This document shows, piece after piece, positions 36,178 through 43,494 of a stretch of 43,494 nucleotides of DNA. The DNA is taken from assembly GCF_009827515.1 (NCBI RefSeq), contig NZ_WTYO01000009.1:1-43494 (forward strand). The letters are read 5' to 3'. Source of the DNA: Pelagerythrobacter marinus (GTDB lineage Bacteria > Pseudomonadota > Alphaproteobacteria > Sphingomonadales > Sphingomonadaceae). The position numbers and the translations under genes were made by a program. The notes below the pieces were generated by a model that saw only the letters and a list, made by a program, of their open reading frames with translations, was not told the DNA's origin and did not search any database. Positions within the stretch are counted from its first letter, which is position 1, and every line of letters begins with the position of its first letter.

Positions 36178-37224
36178 ATGCAGTTCACCAAGTCCATCTG
36201 TCTCGCCGCCGTCGCGGCGCTTTCGCTTTCGGCCTGCGGCGATGCCCCGGGCACCGGCGGCACGCGCGATTCGATCCGCGCGGTCGGTTCGTCCACCGTC
36301 TATCCCTTCGCCAAGGTCGTGGCCGAGAACTTCGCCCGCGCGCATCCCGACTTCCGGTCGCCGCTGATCGAATCGACCGGCACCGGCGGCGGCATCGCGC
36401 TGTTCTGCGAAGGGGTGGGGCCGAACACGCCCGACATGGTCAATGCCTCGCGCCGGATGAAGGCGAGCGAGTTCGAAACCTGCCAGGCCAACGGCGTGGA
36501 AGAGATCATCGAGCTGCAGGTCGGCCTCGACGGGATCGCCTTTGCCTCGGCCCAGGGCGGGATCATGATGAACCTGACCCCGGAAATCGTCTACCAGGCG
36601 ATTGCCGCGCGCCCTTACGGCGAAGAGCAGACGGCCAAGACCTGGGCCGATGTCGATCCCTCGCTGCCGGACGAGCCGATCCTCGTCTACGGCCCGCCCT
36701 CGACCTCGGGCACGCGCGACGCGCTGAAGGAACTCGTGCTCGAAGTCGGCTGCGATGCCGACCCGGCGATGGAAGCGCTGAAGGAAAGCGACGAGGATCG
36801 CCACGCGCAGATCTGCACCGAAGTGCGTTCGGACGGCGCCTATGTCGACCAGGGCGAACAGGACAACCTGATCGTGCAGAAGATCGGCAACAACCCGAAG
36901 GCCGTGGGCGTCTTCGGCTATTCCTACCTCGAGGAGAACGCCGGCAAGGTCCAGGGCCTGCCGATGAACGGGGTCGAGCCGACCTACGAGAATATCTCCA
37001 GCTTCCAGTACCCGGGCGCGCGCCCGCTCTACGTCTACGTCAAGAAGGCGCACCTCGACGCGATCCCCGGCCTCAAGGAATTCCTGGCCGAGTGGGCGGA
37101 AAGCTGGGGCCAGGACGGTCCGCTGGCCTCGATCGGCCTCGTCCCCTCGCCGGACGCGACGATGGCGGCCAACACCGCGTCCGCGACCGGCGAATACACG
37201 ACGATCACGGGCGAGGAGCTCTGA
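36178..37224 (+). CDS. pstS: Phosphate ABC transporter substrate-binding lipoprotein PstS
   Basis: A 348-aa phosphate-binding protein of the high-affinity Pst transporter. The signal MQFTKSICLAAVAALSLSAC ends in lipobox LSAC, so it is probably lipid-anchored. Phosphate-loop motifs are IRAVGSSTVYPFAKVVAENF, ESTGTGGGIALFCEG, ASRRMKASEFE and PSTSGTRDALKELV, all typical of this subgroup. The ATG at 36178 follows AAGGGGTAAGAAA. No pstC, pstA, pstB or phoU follows in this window, so the permease must be encoded elsewhere. The gene ends 37 bp before a terminator, then ku. Confidence 0.97.
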   Translation: MQFTKSICLAAVAALSLSACGDAPGTGGTRDSIRAVGSSTVYPFAKVVAENFARAHPDFRSPLIESTGTGGGIALFCEGVGPNTPDMVNASRRMKASEFETCQANGVEEIIELQVGLDGIAFASAQGGIMMNLTPEIVYQAIAARPYGEEQTAKTWADVDPSLPDEPILVYGPPSTSGTRDALKELVLEVGCDADPAMEALKESDEDRHAQICTEVRSDGAYVDQGEQDNLIVQKIGNNPKAVGVFGYSYLEENAGKVQGLPMNGVEPTYENISSFQYPGARPLYVYVKKAHLDAIPGLKEFLAEWAESWGQDGPLASIGLVPSPDATMAANTASATGEYTTITGEEL

Positions 37225-37260
37225 TCGCGCGCGCGGCATAGCGCCCGCGCCCCGGCGCGA

Positions 37261-37300
37261 AAGGGGGCGCCGTCTCGGCAGCGAGGCGGCGCCCCTTTTT
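37261..37300 (+). terminator. Intrinsic terminator after pstS
   Basis: AAGGGGGCGCCG pairs with CGGCGCCCCTT (one bulged G) around a 14-nt loop that can itself fold, followed by a T-run at 37296-37300. It separates pstS from the ku operon. Confidence 0.85.
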
Positions 37301-37404
37301 CGTGCCCGCTCCCGATGCAGGTGCGCGCCGTCCCGCGTGAAATCGCGCCGCCGGAAACGATTTGCCGTCCCAAGCGCTGAATCGCGCGAAAGGGGACAGG
37401 AACG

Positions 37405-38283
37405 ATGGCGGCACGCGCCTATTGGCAGGGACAGATCAGGCTGGCGCTGGTTTCGATACCGGTCGAAGTCTATGCCGCGACGAAGAGCGGCGCCTCGATA
37501 TCCTTCCGCCAGATCCACGAGCCGAGCGGCAAGCCGATCAACTACGAGAAAGTCGTCCAGGGGATCGGCCCGATCGATCGCGACGACATCGTCAAGGGCT
37601 ACGAGATTTCCAAGGGCAACTACGTCCTGCTGGAGGACGAGGAGATCGAGGCGGTCAAGATCGAGAGCCGCAAGACGCTGGAACTGGTCCAGTTCGTCGA
37701 CGCGCACGAGATCGACGTGTTCTATTTCGAGAAGCCCTATTACGTCGTGCCGCAGGACGAGCTGGCGCACGAGGCCTTCATCGTCCTGCGCGAGGCGCTG
37801 CGGCAGAAGAAGAAGGTGGCGCTGGGCCAGCTTTCGGTGCGCGGGCGCGAAACGCTCGTCAGCCTCAAGCCCTGCGGCAAGGGGCTGGTGCTCGAAACGC
37901 TGCGCTACGAGGACGAGGTTCGCAAGGCGCAGACCTATTTCAAGGACATTCCCGACGACAAGCCGGACAAGGAAATGCTGGAACTGGCCGGGACGCTGAT
38001 CGACAAGAAGAGCGCGCCCTTCGACGCCGGCGAGTTCGAGGACCGCTACGTCGATGCGATCCGCAAGCTGATCGACAAGAAGGCCAAGGCGAAGGGCAAG
38101 ACGATCCTCGAGGACGTGGAAGAGCCCGCGCCCTCGGGCGGGTCGAACGTGATCGACCTGATGTCCGCGCTCAAGAAATCGGTGAAGGAGGAAAAACCGG
38201 CGAAGAAGCGCTCGTCGAAGAAATCCTCCGCCAGCGGCAAGTCGGGCGGCAAGTCGGGCGGGAAGACGCGGAAGAGCGCGTGA
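37405..38283 (+). CDS. ku: Ku DNA end-binding protein
   Basis: A 292-aa bacterial Ku, forming the homodimeric ring that threads onto broken DNA ends and recruits LigD. It starts AYWQGQIRLALVSIPVEVY, the family N-terminus, followed by ISFRQIHEPSGKPI and the ring core with YVVPQDELAHEAF. The C-terminal tail is very rich in Lys and Ser (AKKRSSKKSSASGKSGGKSG), a non-specific DNA-binding extension. AGGA lies shortly before the ATG. Its stop shares one base with the next gene, an MgtC-family membrane protein, and ligD follows that, so the three are probably one mRNA. Confidence 0.98.
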   Translation: MAARAYWQGQIRLALVSIPVEVYAATKSGASISFRQIHEPSGKPINYEKVVQGIGPIDRDDIVKGYEISKGNYVLLEDEEIEAVKIESRKTLELVQFVDAHEIDVFYFEKPYYVVPQDELAHEAFIVLREALRQKKKVALGQLSVRGRETLVSLKPCGKGLVLETLRYEDEVRKAQTYFKDIPDDKPDKEMLELAGTLIDKKSAPFDAGEFEDRYVDAIRKLIDKKAKAKGKTILEDVEEPAPSGGSNVIDLMSALKKSVKEEKPAKKRSSKKSSASGKSGGKSGGKTRKSA

Positions 38284-38753
38284 TGGAACTGAACCCACCC
38301 GTTCTCGTCCACTGGATGGACTGGGACCTGCTGGTGCGCCTGGGCGCGGCGGCGATCCTCGGCCTCGCGCTCGGCCTCGACCGCGAGGTGCGCGGGCACG
38401 CCGCCGGGATGCGGACCCACGGGCTGATCTGCTTCGCCGCGGCGGCGATGACGGTCTCGGTCATCTCGCTGTTCGGCCAGCTCGATGGCGAGCGGATGGA
38501 CCCGCTGCGCGTCTACGAGGCGACGGGCGCCTTCATCGGCATTATCGGCGCCGGGCTGATCGTGTTCAGCAAGGGCGAGGTGAAGAACCTGACCACGGCC
38601 GCGCACTTGTGGCTGGCGGCGGTGGTCGGGATCGCCTGCGGCGCGGCGCAATGGCCGCTGGTGGCGATCGCGGCGGTGATCTCGGTCGTCATGCTGACGC
38701 TGCTGGGCTTCGTCGAACGGCGCTGGTTCCCCGACGAGGACGGAACGCCGTGA
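38283..38753 (+). CDS. MgtC/SapB-family membrane protein between ku and ligD
   Basis: A 156-aa inner-membrane protein with about four hydrophobic segments. The MgtC/SapB signature is clear: LGLALGLDREVRGHAAGMRT (family: G-x-ERE-x-x-G-R-A-G-x-R-T), then GLICFAAAAMTVSVI and GAFIGIIGAGLIVFSKGEV, followed by TTAAHLWLAAVVGIACGAAQ. It lacks the C-terminal soluble domain of long MgtC proteins such as Salmonella MgtC. MgtC-family proteins have roles in Mg2+-limited growth, and in Salmonella MgtC affects phosphate uptake and F-type ATPase activity. Overlap with ku (one base) and with ligD (four bases) shows tight coupling, an unusual place for such a gene. Confidence 0.95.
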   Translation: MELNPPVLVHWMDWDLLVRLGAAAILGLALGLDREVRGHAAGMRTHGLICFAAAAMTVSVISLFGQLDGERMDPLRVYEATGAFIGIIGAGLIVFSKGEVKNLTTAAHLWLAAVVGIACGAAQWPLVAIAAVISVVMLTLLGFVERRWFPDEDGTP

Positions 38754-41299
38754 GCAAGCGCGATCCCCTGGCCGAATACAACCGCAAGCGCGATTTCGCG
38801 AAGACCGCCGAACCGGCGGGCAAGCGCGCGAGCGGCGAAGGCGGCAACCGCTTCATCGTCCAGAAACATGCCGCCACCCGGCTCCACTGGGATTTCCGGC
38901 TCGAAGCCGACGGTGTGCTCAAGTCGTGGGCCGTGACCAAGGGCCCGTGCCCCGATCCCGACGTCAAGCGCCTCGCCGTGCGGACCGAGGACCACCCGAT
39001 GTCCTACGCCGATTTCGAAGGCACGATCCCCAAGGGCGAGTATGGCGGCGGCACGGTCATGCTGTGGGATCGCGGCACCTGGGCGCCGGTCGAGGGCAAG
39101 AGCTGGAAGGATATCGAGAAGGGCCACCTTCACTTCACCCTCGACGGAGAGCGGATGAAGGGCGAATGGCTGCTCGTCCGGATGAAGAAGAAGCCGGGCG
39201 AAAAGCGAGAGAACTGGCTCCTGCGCAAGATCGACGACGAACATGCCGAACCCGGCGACATGCTGGTGGAGCGCGAGCTGACGAGCGTGCTGACCGGCCG
39301 CGCGATGGCGGAAATCGCCGCCGACAAGCAGGGCGAGCACTCGCTCGAAGGCAAGTCGGGCGCGGCTTTCGCGAAGGAGATGGCGAAGGCGGGCGAACAC
39401 AACGCGAAGAAGGCGCCGAAAACGAGGAAGAAGCCGGCGCGCAAGGGCGGCGCGGGCAAGCCGCCCCCCTTCCGCAAGCTGCAGCTGGCAACGCTGGTCG
39501 ATGCCGTGCCCGCGGGCAACGGCTGGATGCACGAGATCAAGTTCGACGGCTATCGCGCGCTGGTCGCCGCGGCCGGCGGGACGGTGCGCGTCCATACCCG
39601 CAGCGGCAAGGACTGGAGCGAGAAGTTCGCCCCGCTCGCGCGCGCTTTCGCCGCGCTCGACCTGCCGCCCTGCCTGATCGACGGCGAAATCGTCGCCTAC
39701 GATACCGCGGGCAATCCCGATTTCTCCTCGCTCCAGCGCGTGCTCAAGCGCGGGCACGGCGCGCAGGGGGAAGGCGACAGGCTCGCCTTCCATGCCTTCG
39801 ACCTGCTCGAAGCCGATGGCGAGGACCTGGCCGGCCTGCCCAACGTCGAGCGCAAGGAACGGCTGGAGGCGCTGCTCGACGGGGTCGAGGCGCCGATCCA
39901 CGTCGCCGACCACGTGATCGGCGCGGGGGAGAAGCTCTACCGCGCGATGTGCGACGCAGCGCAGGAAGGGATCATCTCGAAGGCGATCGACGCCCCCTAT
40001 CGCGGCAGCCGCACGCGCAACTGGGTCAAGGTCAAGTGCACGCTGCGCCAGGAATTCGTGATCGTCGGGTGGAAGGCGTCGCGCGCCAAGGGACGCCCGT
40101 TCGCCTCGCTCCTCCTCGCCCAGCACGAGGGGGCGGGCGAGGATGCGCGGCTGGTCTACAAGGGCAATGTCGGCACCGGTTTCTCGCACGAGACGCTGGA
40201 AGACCTGGCGGCGAAGATGAAGCGGCTGGAGCGCAAGACGCCCCCGGTCGAGGTCGATCGCGCCTCCGCCCGCCAGGTTACCTGGGTGACGCCGAAGCTG
40301 GTCGCGGAAATCGCCTTCAGCGAGTTCACCGCCGACGGCAACGTGCGCCACGGCAGCTTCCTCGGCCTTCGCAGCGACAAGGACGCGGACGAGGTCCGGC
40401 CGGAGAAGGCCGACCCGGCCCCGGCGCGCGAGGCCGCGCAGGACGTCGAGATCTCGAGCCGCGAGCGGGTGATCTTCCCCGATGCGAAATGCACGAAGGG
40501 CGATCTCGCCGATTACTACGCCGATGTCGCGCCGCTGATGCTGCCCTTTGCGGGCCAGCGCCCGGTCAGCCTCGTCCGTTGCCCCCAGGGGCGGGCGAAG
40601 AAGTGCTTCTTCCAGAAACACGACAGCGGATCGTTCGGCCCCCACGTCAGGCACGTGCCGATCGCGGAGAAGAAAGGCGGGACCGAGGACTATCTCTATC
40701 TCGAGGATGCCGCGGGCCTGCTCGCCTGTGTGCAGATGGGCACGATCGAGTTCCACGGCTGGGGCGCGCGCAGCGGCGATGTCGAGCGGCCCGACCGGAT
40801 GATCTTCGACCTCGACCCGGACGAGGGGCTCGATTTCGCCGACGTGAAACAGGCCGCGCAGGACCTGCGGCGCAAGCTCGCCGATATCGGCCTGACCAGC
40901 CACGCGATGCTGACCGGGGGCAAGGGCGTGCACGTCGTCGTGCCGCTGACCCCGGGCCATTCGTGGGACGCGCACAAGGACTTCGCCCGCCGTTTCGCCG
41001 AGGCGCTGAGCATGGCCGAGCCCGACCGCTTCACCGCGACGATGAGCAAGGCGAAGCGCAAGGGGAAGATCTTCATCGACTGGCTGCGCAACCAGCGCGG
41101 CAGCACCGCGGTCGTCCCCTATTCGGCGCGCGCGCGCGAAGGGGCGCCGGTGGCCGCGCCGATCGCCTGGGGCGAGTTGAAATCGTTCGACGATGCCAAG
41201 CCGTTCACGATCGCCGACGCGGCGAAGCTGCACGCGCGCGCGAAGTCGAAATCGCTCGCCGGGTGGGGCTTTGCCGAGCAGCGCCTGCCCGACATCTGA
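38750..41299 (+). CDS. ligD: Multifunctional NHEJ DNA ligase LigD
   Basis: An 849-aa three-domain LigD, in the order phosphoesterase, ligase, polymerase, as in Pseudomonas. The phosphoesterase (about 20-190) shows KHAATRLHWDFRLEADG and TIPKGEYGGGTVMLWDRGTW. The ATP-dependent ligase domain (about 250-530) has the lysine motif HEIKFDGYRALVAA and motif V WVKVKC. The polymerase/primase domain (about 560-849) has VIFPDAKCTKGDLADYY and the catalytic pair MIFDLDPDEGLDF. It starts at GTG 38750 within the MgtC-family stop (GTGA overlap); upstream in-frame codons belong to the other gene. It works with Ku. Confidence 0.97.
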   Translation: MSKRDPLAEYNRKRDFAKTAEPAGKRASGEGGNRFIVQKHAATRLHWDFRLEADGVLKSWAVTKGPCPDPDVKRLAVRTEDHPMSYADFEGTIPKGEYGGGTVMLWDRGTWAPVEGKSWKDIEKGHLHFTLDGERMKGEWLLVRMKKKPGEKRENWLLRKIDDEHAEPGDMLVERELTSVLTGRAMAEIAADKQGEHSLEGKSGAAFAKEMAKAGEHNAKKAPKTRKKPARKGGAGKPPPFRKLQLATLVDAVPAGNGWMHEIKFDGYRALVAAAGGTVRVHTRSGKDWSEKFAPLARAFAALDLPPCLIDGEIVAYDTAGNPDFSSLQRVLKRGHGAQGEGDRLAFHAFDLLEADGEDLAGLPNVERKERLEALLDGVEAPIHVADHVIGAGEKLYRAMCDAAQEGIISKAIDAPYRGSRTRNWVKVKCTLRQEFVIVGWKASRAKGRPFASLLLAQHEGAGEDARLVYKGNVGTGFSHETLEDLAAKMKRLERKTPPVEVDRASARQVTWVTPKLVAEIAFSEFTADGNVRHGSFLGLRSDKDADEVRPEKADPAPAREAAQDVEISSRERVIFPDAKCTKGDLADYYADVAPLMLPFAGQRPVSLVRCPQGRAKKCFFQKHDSGSFGPHVRHVPIAEKKGGTEDYLYLEDAAGLLACVQMGTIEFHGWGARSGDVERPDRMIFDLDPDEGLDFADVKQAAQDLRRKLADIGLTSHAMLTGGKGVHVVVPLTPGHSWDAHKDFARRFAEALSMAEPDRFTATMSKAKRKGKIFIDWLRNQRGSTAVVPYSARAREGAPVAAPIAWGELKSFDDAKPFTIADAAKLHARAKSKSLAGWGFAEQRLPDI

Positions 41300-41357
41300 C
41301 CGCGCCCGGCGCGCCGCGCTTGCTGTCGCCTGCGCGCGGGGATAGCCTGCGGCGCAG

Positions 41358-42497
41358 ATGATCGACGGCAAACTTTCCGCCTGGCAGCGCGCCGGGCTGC
41401 TCGACGCGCAGACGGTGGCGGCGATCCGCGCCTACGAGGCGGAGAATGCGCGGCCGCTGGTCCTGTGGGCCGCGATCGGCCTCGGCGCTCTCGCGGTCGG
41501 CCTCGGCCTCGTCTCGGTCGTCGCCGCCAACTGGGAGGATATCCCCGGCCGCCTGCGGCTCGCGGTCCATTTCCTCGCGCTCGCCGGGCTCGCCGCGCTG
41601 CTCTGGCGGCTGGGCCGGGACCTAGCTGGGGAGGCGTCGTGGGCCGAGGAGGCGGCGCTGTTCGTCTTCGGCGTGCTCGGCCTCACTTTCTTCGGCCATG
41701 TCGGGCAGGTCTATCAGACCAGCGCCCCGCTGTGGCAGCCGCTGGCGGCGTGGCTGGTGCTGTTCGCGCCGGCGATCGCGCTGCGCGGATCGGGCTGGCT
41801 GACCGCGGGCCTCGTCGCGCTGGTCGTGACCTGGGCGAGCTGGGGCTTTGCCGACCCCGCCCGCCCGCTGTTCGGCGCAGAGGCCCGCTCCGACGCGGTG
41901 ATCGGCCTCGCCACGGCGCTGCCCGTCCTGCTCGCACCGCTGGGCGCGTGGATGGACCGGCTGGGCGGGCGCGAAGGGTTCTGGTCGCGCCTCGAACAGC
42001 TCGGCTTCGCCTATGCGATCGCCTGTGCCTCGCTGGTGATCGTGGCCAGCGCCTTCGGCGAGCTCGACGGGGACGGGCTGCTCACTTTCACCGCGCAGGG
42101 GGTGCAGGCGCTCGTCGGGCTGGTCGCCGCGGCACTGGTCGCGCTGGCCCGCCGCGATCCGCCGGGGGCGTCGAGCGCGGCGGTCCTCGCGGGATCGGCC
42201 CTTGCGATCCTCGCCGCCCACGCGGTCGAGGGCAGCCAGCTCGGCGCCGCACTGCTGTTCATGGCGCTGTGGGTCGGGATCGCGCTGGCCGCGCTCCAGG
42301 GCGGTTCGCGCGGGGTGTTCCAGCTGGCGGTGGCGACGGTCGCCGCGCGGCTGGTGATCCTCAGTTTCGAACTCGCGAGCGACCTGCTCACCAGCGGCTT
42401 CGGCCTGATCCTCGCCGGGGTGCTGATCCTCGCCATCGCCTGGGGCGCGGTACGCCTCTCGCGCCGCCTCGCGCCGGCGCGCCGGGGGGCGGCATGA
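41358..42497 (+). CDS. DUF2157 membrane protein
   Basis: A 379-aa polytopic membrane protein with an N-terminal DUF2157 region (LSAWQRAGLLDAQTVAAIRA, then ENARPLVLWAAIGLGALAV) and about ten hydrophobic segments. Family function is unknown. Its C-terminus overlaps the following gene by four bases. DUF2157 genes are often followed by a GDYXXLXY-domain gene, and that pair is present here, so the two products probably act together. It starts 58 bp after ligD and may be in the same transcript or have its own promoter. Confidence 0.9.
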   Translation: MIDGKLSAWQRAGLLDAQTVAAIRAYEAENARPLVLWAAIGLGALAVGLGLVSVVAANWEDIPGRLRLAVHFLALAGLAALLWRLGRDLAGEASWAEEAALFVFGVLGLTFFGHVGQVYQTSAPLWQPLAAWLVLFAPAIALRGSGWLTAGLVALVVTWASWGFADPARPLFGAEARSDAVIGLATALPVLLAPLGAWMDRLGGREGFWSRLEQLGFAYAIACASLVIVASAFGELDGDGLLTFTAQGVQALVGLVAAALVALARRDPPGASSAAVLAGSALAILAAHAVEGSQLGAALLFMALWVGIALAALQGGSRGVFQLAVATVAARLVILSFELASDLLTSGFGLILAGVLILAIAWGAVRLSRRLAPARRGAA

Positions 42498-43003
42498 CCG
42501 CCCGCATGACCGCCCGGCGCGCGCTGGCCGCGGCGCTTGTCCTGCCGCTCGCCGGGCTGGGCGCGAGCTGGGGCTGGGCCGACCGGGCGGCGCAGCAGGG
42601 CACGGTGTGGCACGTGCCGATCGCCGGGCACGACCCGCGCGACGTCCTGCGTGGGCACTACGTCGTGTTCACTTATCGCTGGCCCGGCCTCGAAGGCGGC
42701 GGGCCGGTGCCCGAGACGCTGTGCCTGGAAGGGAATGCGCCGGACCTCGCGCGCGTCTTCGCCCCGCGGGGGCAGGCCTGCGATGCCTTCGTCCATGCCC
42801 CGCGGGGCTGGAACGGGTCGCGCGGCGGGCTGGAAAGCGGGCGGCTCTACCTCCCGCGCGAACGCGCCCGCGCGCTGGAGCGGCAGCTGGCCGACCCGCG
42901 CCAGCAGGGCATCGTCCACATCCGCGTGCGCGAAGACGGCCACCCGACCCCGCTCGACATCACCTTTCGCCCGCGCAGCGACGCGGCGGCGCCCGCGTGG
43001 TAG
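42494..43003 (+). CDS. GDYXXLXY-domain protein
   Basis: A 169-aa exported or anchored protein with an N-terminal hydrophobic segment (ALAAALVLPLAGLGASWGWA). The family motif appears as RGHYVVFTYRW, i.e. with His in place of the usual Asp and Phe in place of Leu. Function is unknown; partners are DUF2157 membrane proteins, as here. The ATG overlaps the DUF2157 stop by four bases (ATGA). It is the last gene I can support on the right. Confidence 0.85.
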   Translation: MTARMTARRALAAALVLPLAGLGASWGWADRAAQQGTVWHVPIAGHDPRDVLRGHYVVFTYRWPGLEGGGPVPETLCLEGNAPDLARVFAPRGQACDAFVHAPRGWNGSRGGLESGRLYLPRERARALERQLADPRQQGIVHIRVREDGHPTPLDITFRPRSDAAAPAW

Positions 43004-43036
43004 CCCGCCTGGACGTGGGATCGCGGCACATTTCCC

Positions 43037-43065
43037 TTGACATTTATAACCGTTTTGGTTATGTG
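43037..43065 (+). promoter_or_regulatory. Strong sigma-70-like promoter overlapped by a palindrome
   Basis: TTGACA (43037-43042) is a perfect -35; 17 bp later TATGTG (43060-43065) is a weak -10, and TTATGT gives 16-bp spacing. The spacer holds ATAACC-gtttt-GGTTAT (43046-43062), a perfect 6-bp inverted repeat overlapping the -10, as an operator would. The AT-rich stretch stands out in this GC-rich window. Confidence 0.65.
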
Positions 43066-43071
43066 GTGAGG

Positions 43072-43087
43072 GCCAGTCCAGACTGGC
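43072..43087. promoter_or_regulatory. Palindrome GCCAGTC-ca-GACTGGC
   Basis: A perfect 7-bp inverted repeat with a 2-bp centre, beginning about seven bases after the -10 of the promoter above, so at or just after the transcription start. It could be a second operator or the first hairpin of the transcript (the loop is too small for a full stem). Confidence 0.4.
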
Positions 43088-43288
43088 TACAGCGACGGGG
43101 GCAAAGCGTGTACGCGTCACGTCTGGCCGCTTCGTCCATACGGCCGGTGCCTCGGGGGGCTAGTGACCGCTCGATAAAGCACCCCTGTGCCGGGATGCGA
43201 GGACTATCTAAGGCGCTTCCCTTGCCCGGCCCGCGGCGGACCTCAACGCCGCGAGCCTTTCAAGGGCCCGCTCCCGCGATAGCCTCTG

Positions 43289-43324
43289 GCGGACAGGGCA
43301 AGCGCGAGCCCTGGCCCTGTCCGC
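43289..43324 (+). repeat. Perfect 11-bp hairpin
   Basis: GCGGACAGGGC (43289-43299) is the reverse complement of GCCCTGTCCGC (43314-43324) around a 14-nt loop. No T-run follows, so it is not a standard terminator. A second hairpin, GCGGGAGG/CCTCCCGC, lies at 43349-43376. Confidence 0.75.
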
Positions 43325-43397
43325 GCCTCGCATTCCTCGAAGGGCCGAGCGGGAGGTTGAAGGCAACCCCTCCCGCCACTCGCAAGGATGTTGCCAA

Positions 43398-43441
43398 GGC
43401 AACCCTGTGACGCCCAGGTGGCAATCCTGTGATGCCCAGGC
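43398..43441 (+). repeat. 22-bp tandem repeat, two copies
   Basis: Copy 1 at 43398-43419 and copy 2 at 43420-43441 match at 19 of 22 positions; the three differences are all C/T exchanges. The core is CCTGTGA-Y-GCCCAGG. GGCA begins a possible third copy that then diverges. It is preceded by GTTGCC-aa-GGCAAC, another inverted repeat. Confidence 0.8.
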
Positions 43442-43494
43442 GGCACCGGCCGGTTCCGTCCGCTTGCCTTTCCTCCCGGCGTAACCGTCCGCAC

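Larger units (their letters stand above)
43004..43494. other. Gene-free, structured right end
   Basis: 491 bp with no protein gene I accept; the open frames are Pro/Arg/Ser-rich and look like chance frames in GC-rich DNA. It holds a promoter-like sequence at 43037-43065, two palindromes near it, an 11-bp perfect hairpin, an 8-bp hairpin and a 22-bp tandem repeat. It may be a long leader of a gene beyond the window, or a structured RNA. Confidence 0.6.

Noticed and set aside
37301-37404. Stress-sigma (EcfG-like) promoter before ku, starting GGAAAC near 37355
   Set aside because: No CGTT element lies at the expected distance, so the match is not convincing.
43340-43380. Resemblance to a cobalamin riboswitch core (CCTCCCGCCACT near a GGTTGAAGGCAACC loop)
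   Set aside because: The rest of the conserved core (the CCCGC-ACTGT order with a proper B12 box) does not align, so I do not call a riboswitch. A search with the Rfam cobalamin models would decide.
43398-43441. CRISPR array
   Set aside because: The copies are directly adjacent with no spacers, only two are present, and no cas genes are nearby.
43004-43494. tmRNA, RNase P RNA or SRP RNA at the right edge
   Set aside because: No T-loop, no GAGGAAAGTCCG-type element, and no tag-peptide codons were found on either strand.

Overview
The window is high-GC chromosomal DNA, almost certainly from an alphaproteobacterium of the order Sphingomonadales (an Erythrobacteraceae or Sphingomonadaceae type is my inference). 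The grounds are the protein styles, Pho boxes with the alphaproteobacterial layout, a Ku/LigD end-joining pair, a LolA-ExoIII-RibA neighbourhood, and many short acidic alanine-rich lipoproteins. Most genes are housekeeping and sit in tight, translationally coupled runs with 1-8 nt overlaps.

Layout. 1-1338: a lower-GC edge with a serine recombinase, about 590 bp without a convincing gene, and a tRNA-Gly(GCC) whose 3' end faces the recombinase, as at the boundary of an integrated element. 1517-3087 (+): a YbbN-type thioredoxin and a Lon-substrate-binding-domain protein. 3116-6667 (-): argB, yggT, folD, a lipoprotein and marC. 6887-7312 (+): a small acidic secreted protein. 7410-10772 (-): acyl-CoA dehydrogenase, thiolase and a MaoC-like hydratase. 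10812-11470 (-): two small lipoproteins, divergent from recQ (11586-13394, +), a beta-helix protein and ybiI. 14811-17169 (-): xthA, ribA and a GNAT protein. 17251-17406 (-): a predicted promoter-to-terminator unit that looks like a small RNA gene, then lolA and rpmG; a further terminator closes the pabBC-rluA-arfB operon (18541-21411, -). 21517-23091 (+): a HerA/DUF853 ATPase. 23104-26006 (-): an EF-hand protein, an OmpR-type regulator and a histidine kinase behind a promoter overlaid by tandem direct repeats. 26204-28936 (-): cupin, VOC protein and aminopeptidase P. 28974-31483 (+): oligopeptidase B and a thioesterase. 31505-34402 (-): alanine dehydrogenase and a membrane diguanylate cyclase. 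34676-37224 (+): an OprO/OprP-like porin and PstS, each behind its own Pho box. 37405-43003 (+): ku, an MgtC/SapB-family membrane gene and ligD overlapping one another, then a DUF2157/GDYXXLXY membrane pair. 43004-43494 holds no convincing gene but has a strong promoter-like sequence, palindromes, hairpins and a 22-bp tandem repeat.

The parts with most biological interest are the MgtC-family gene inserted in the ku-ligD operon directly downstream of a two-gene phosphate-starvation regulon, the EF-hand/two-component unit with its apparent autoregulatory site, the candidate sRNA between lolA and xthA, and the structured right end. I found no CRISPR array, no insertion sequence with clear ends, no recognisable defence system and no rRNA.
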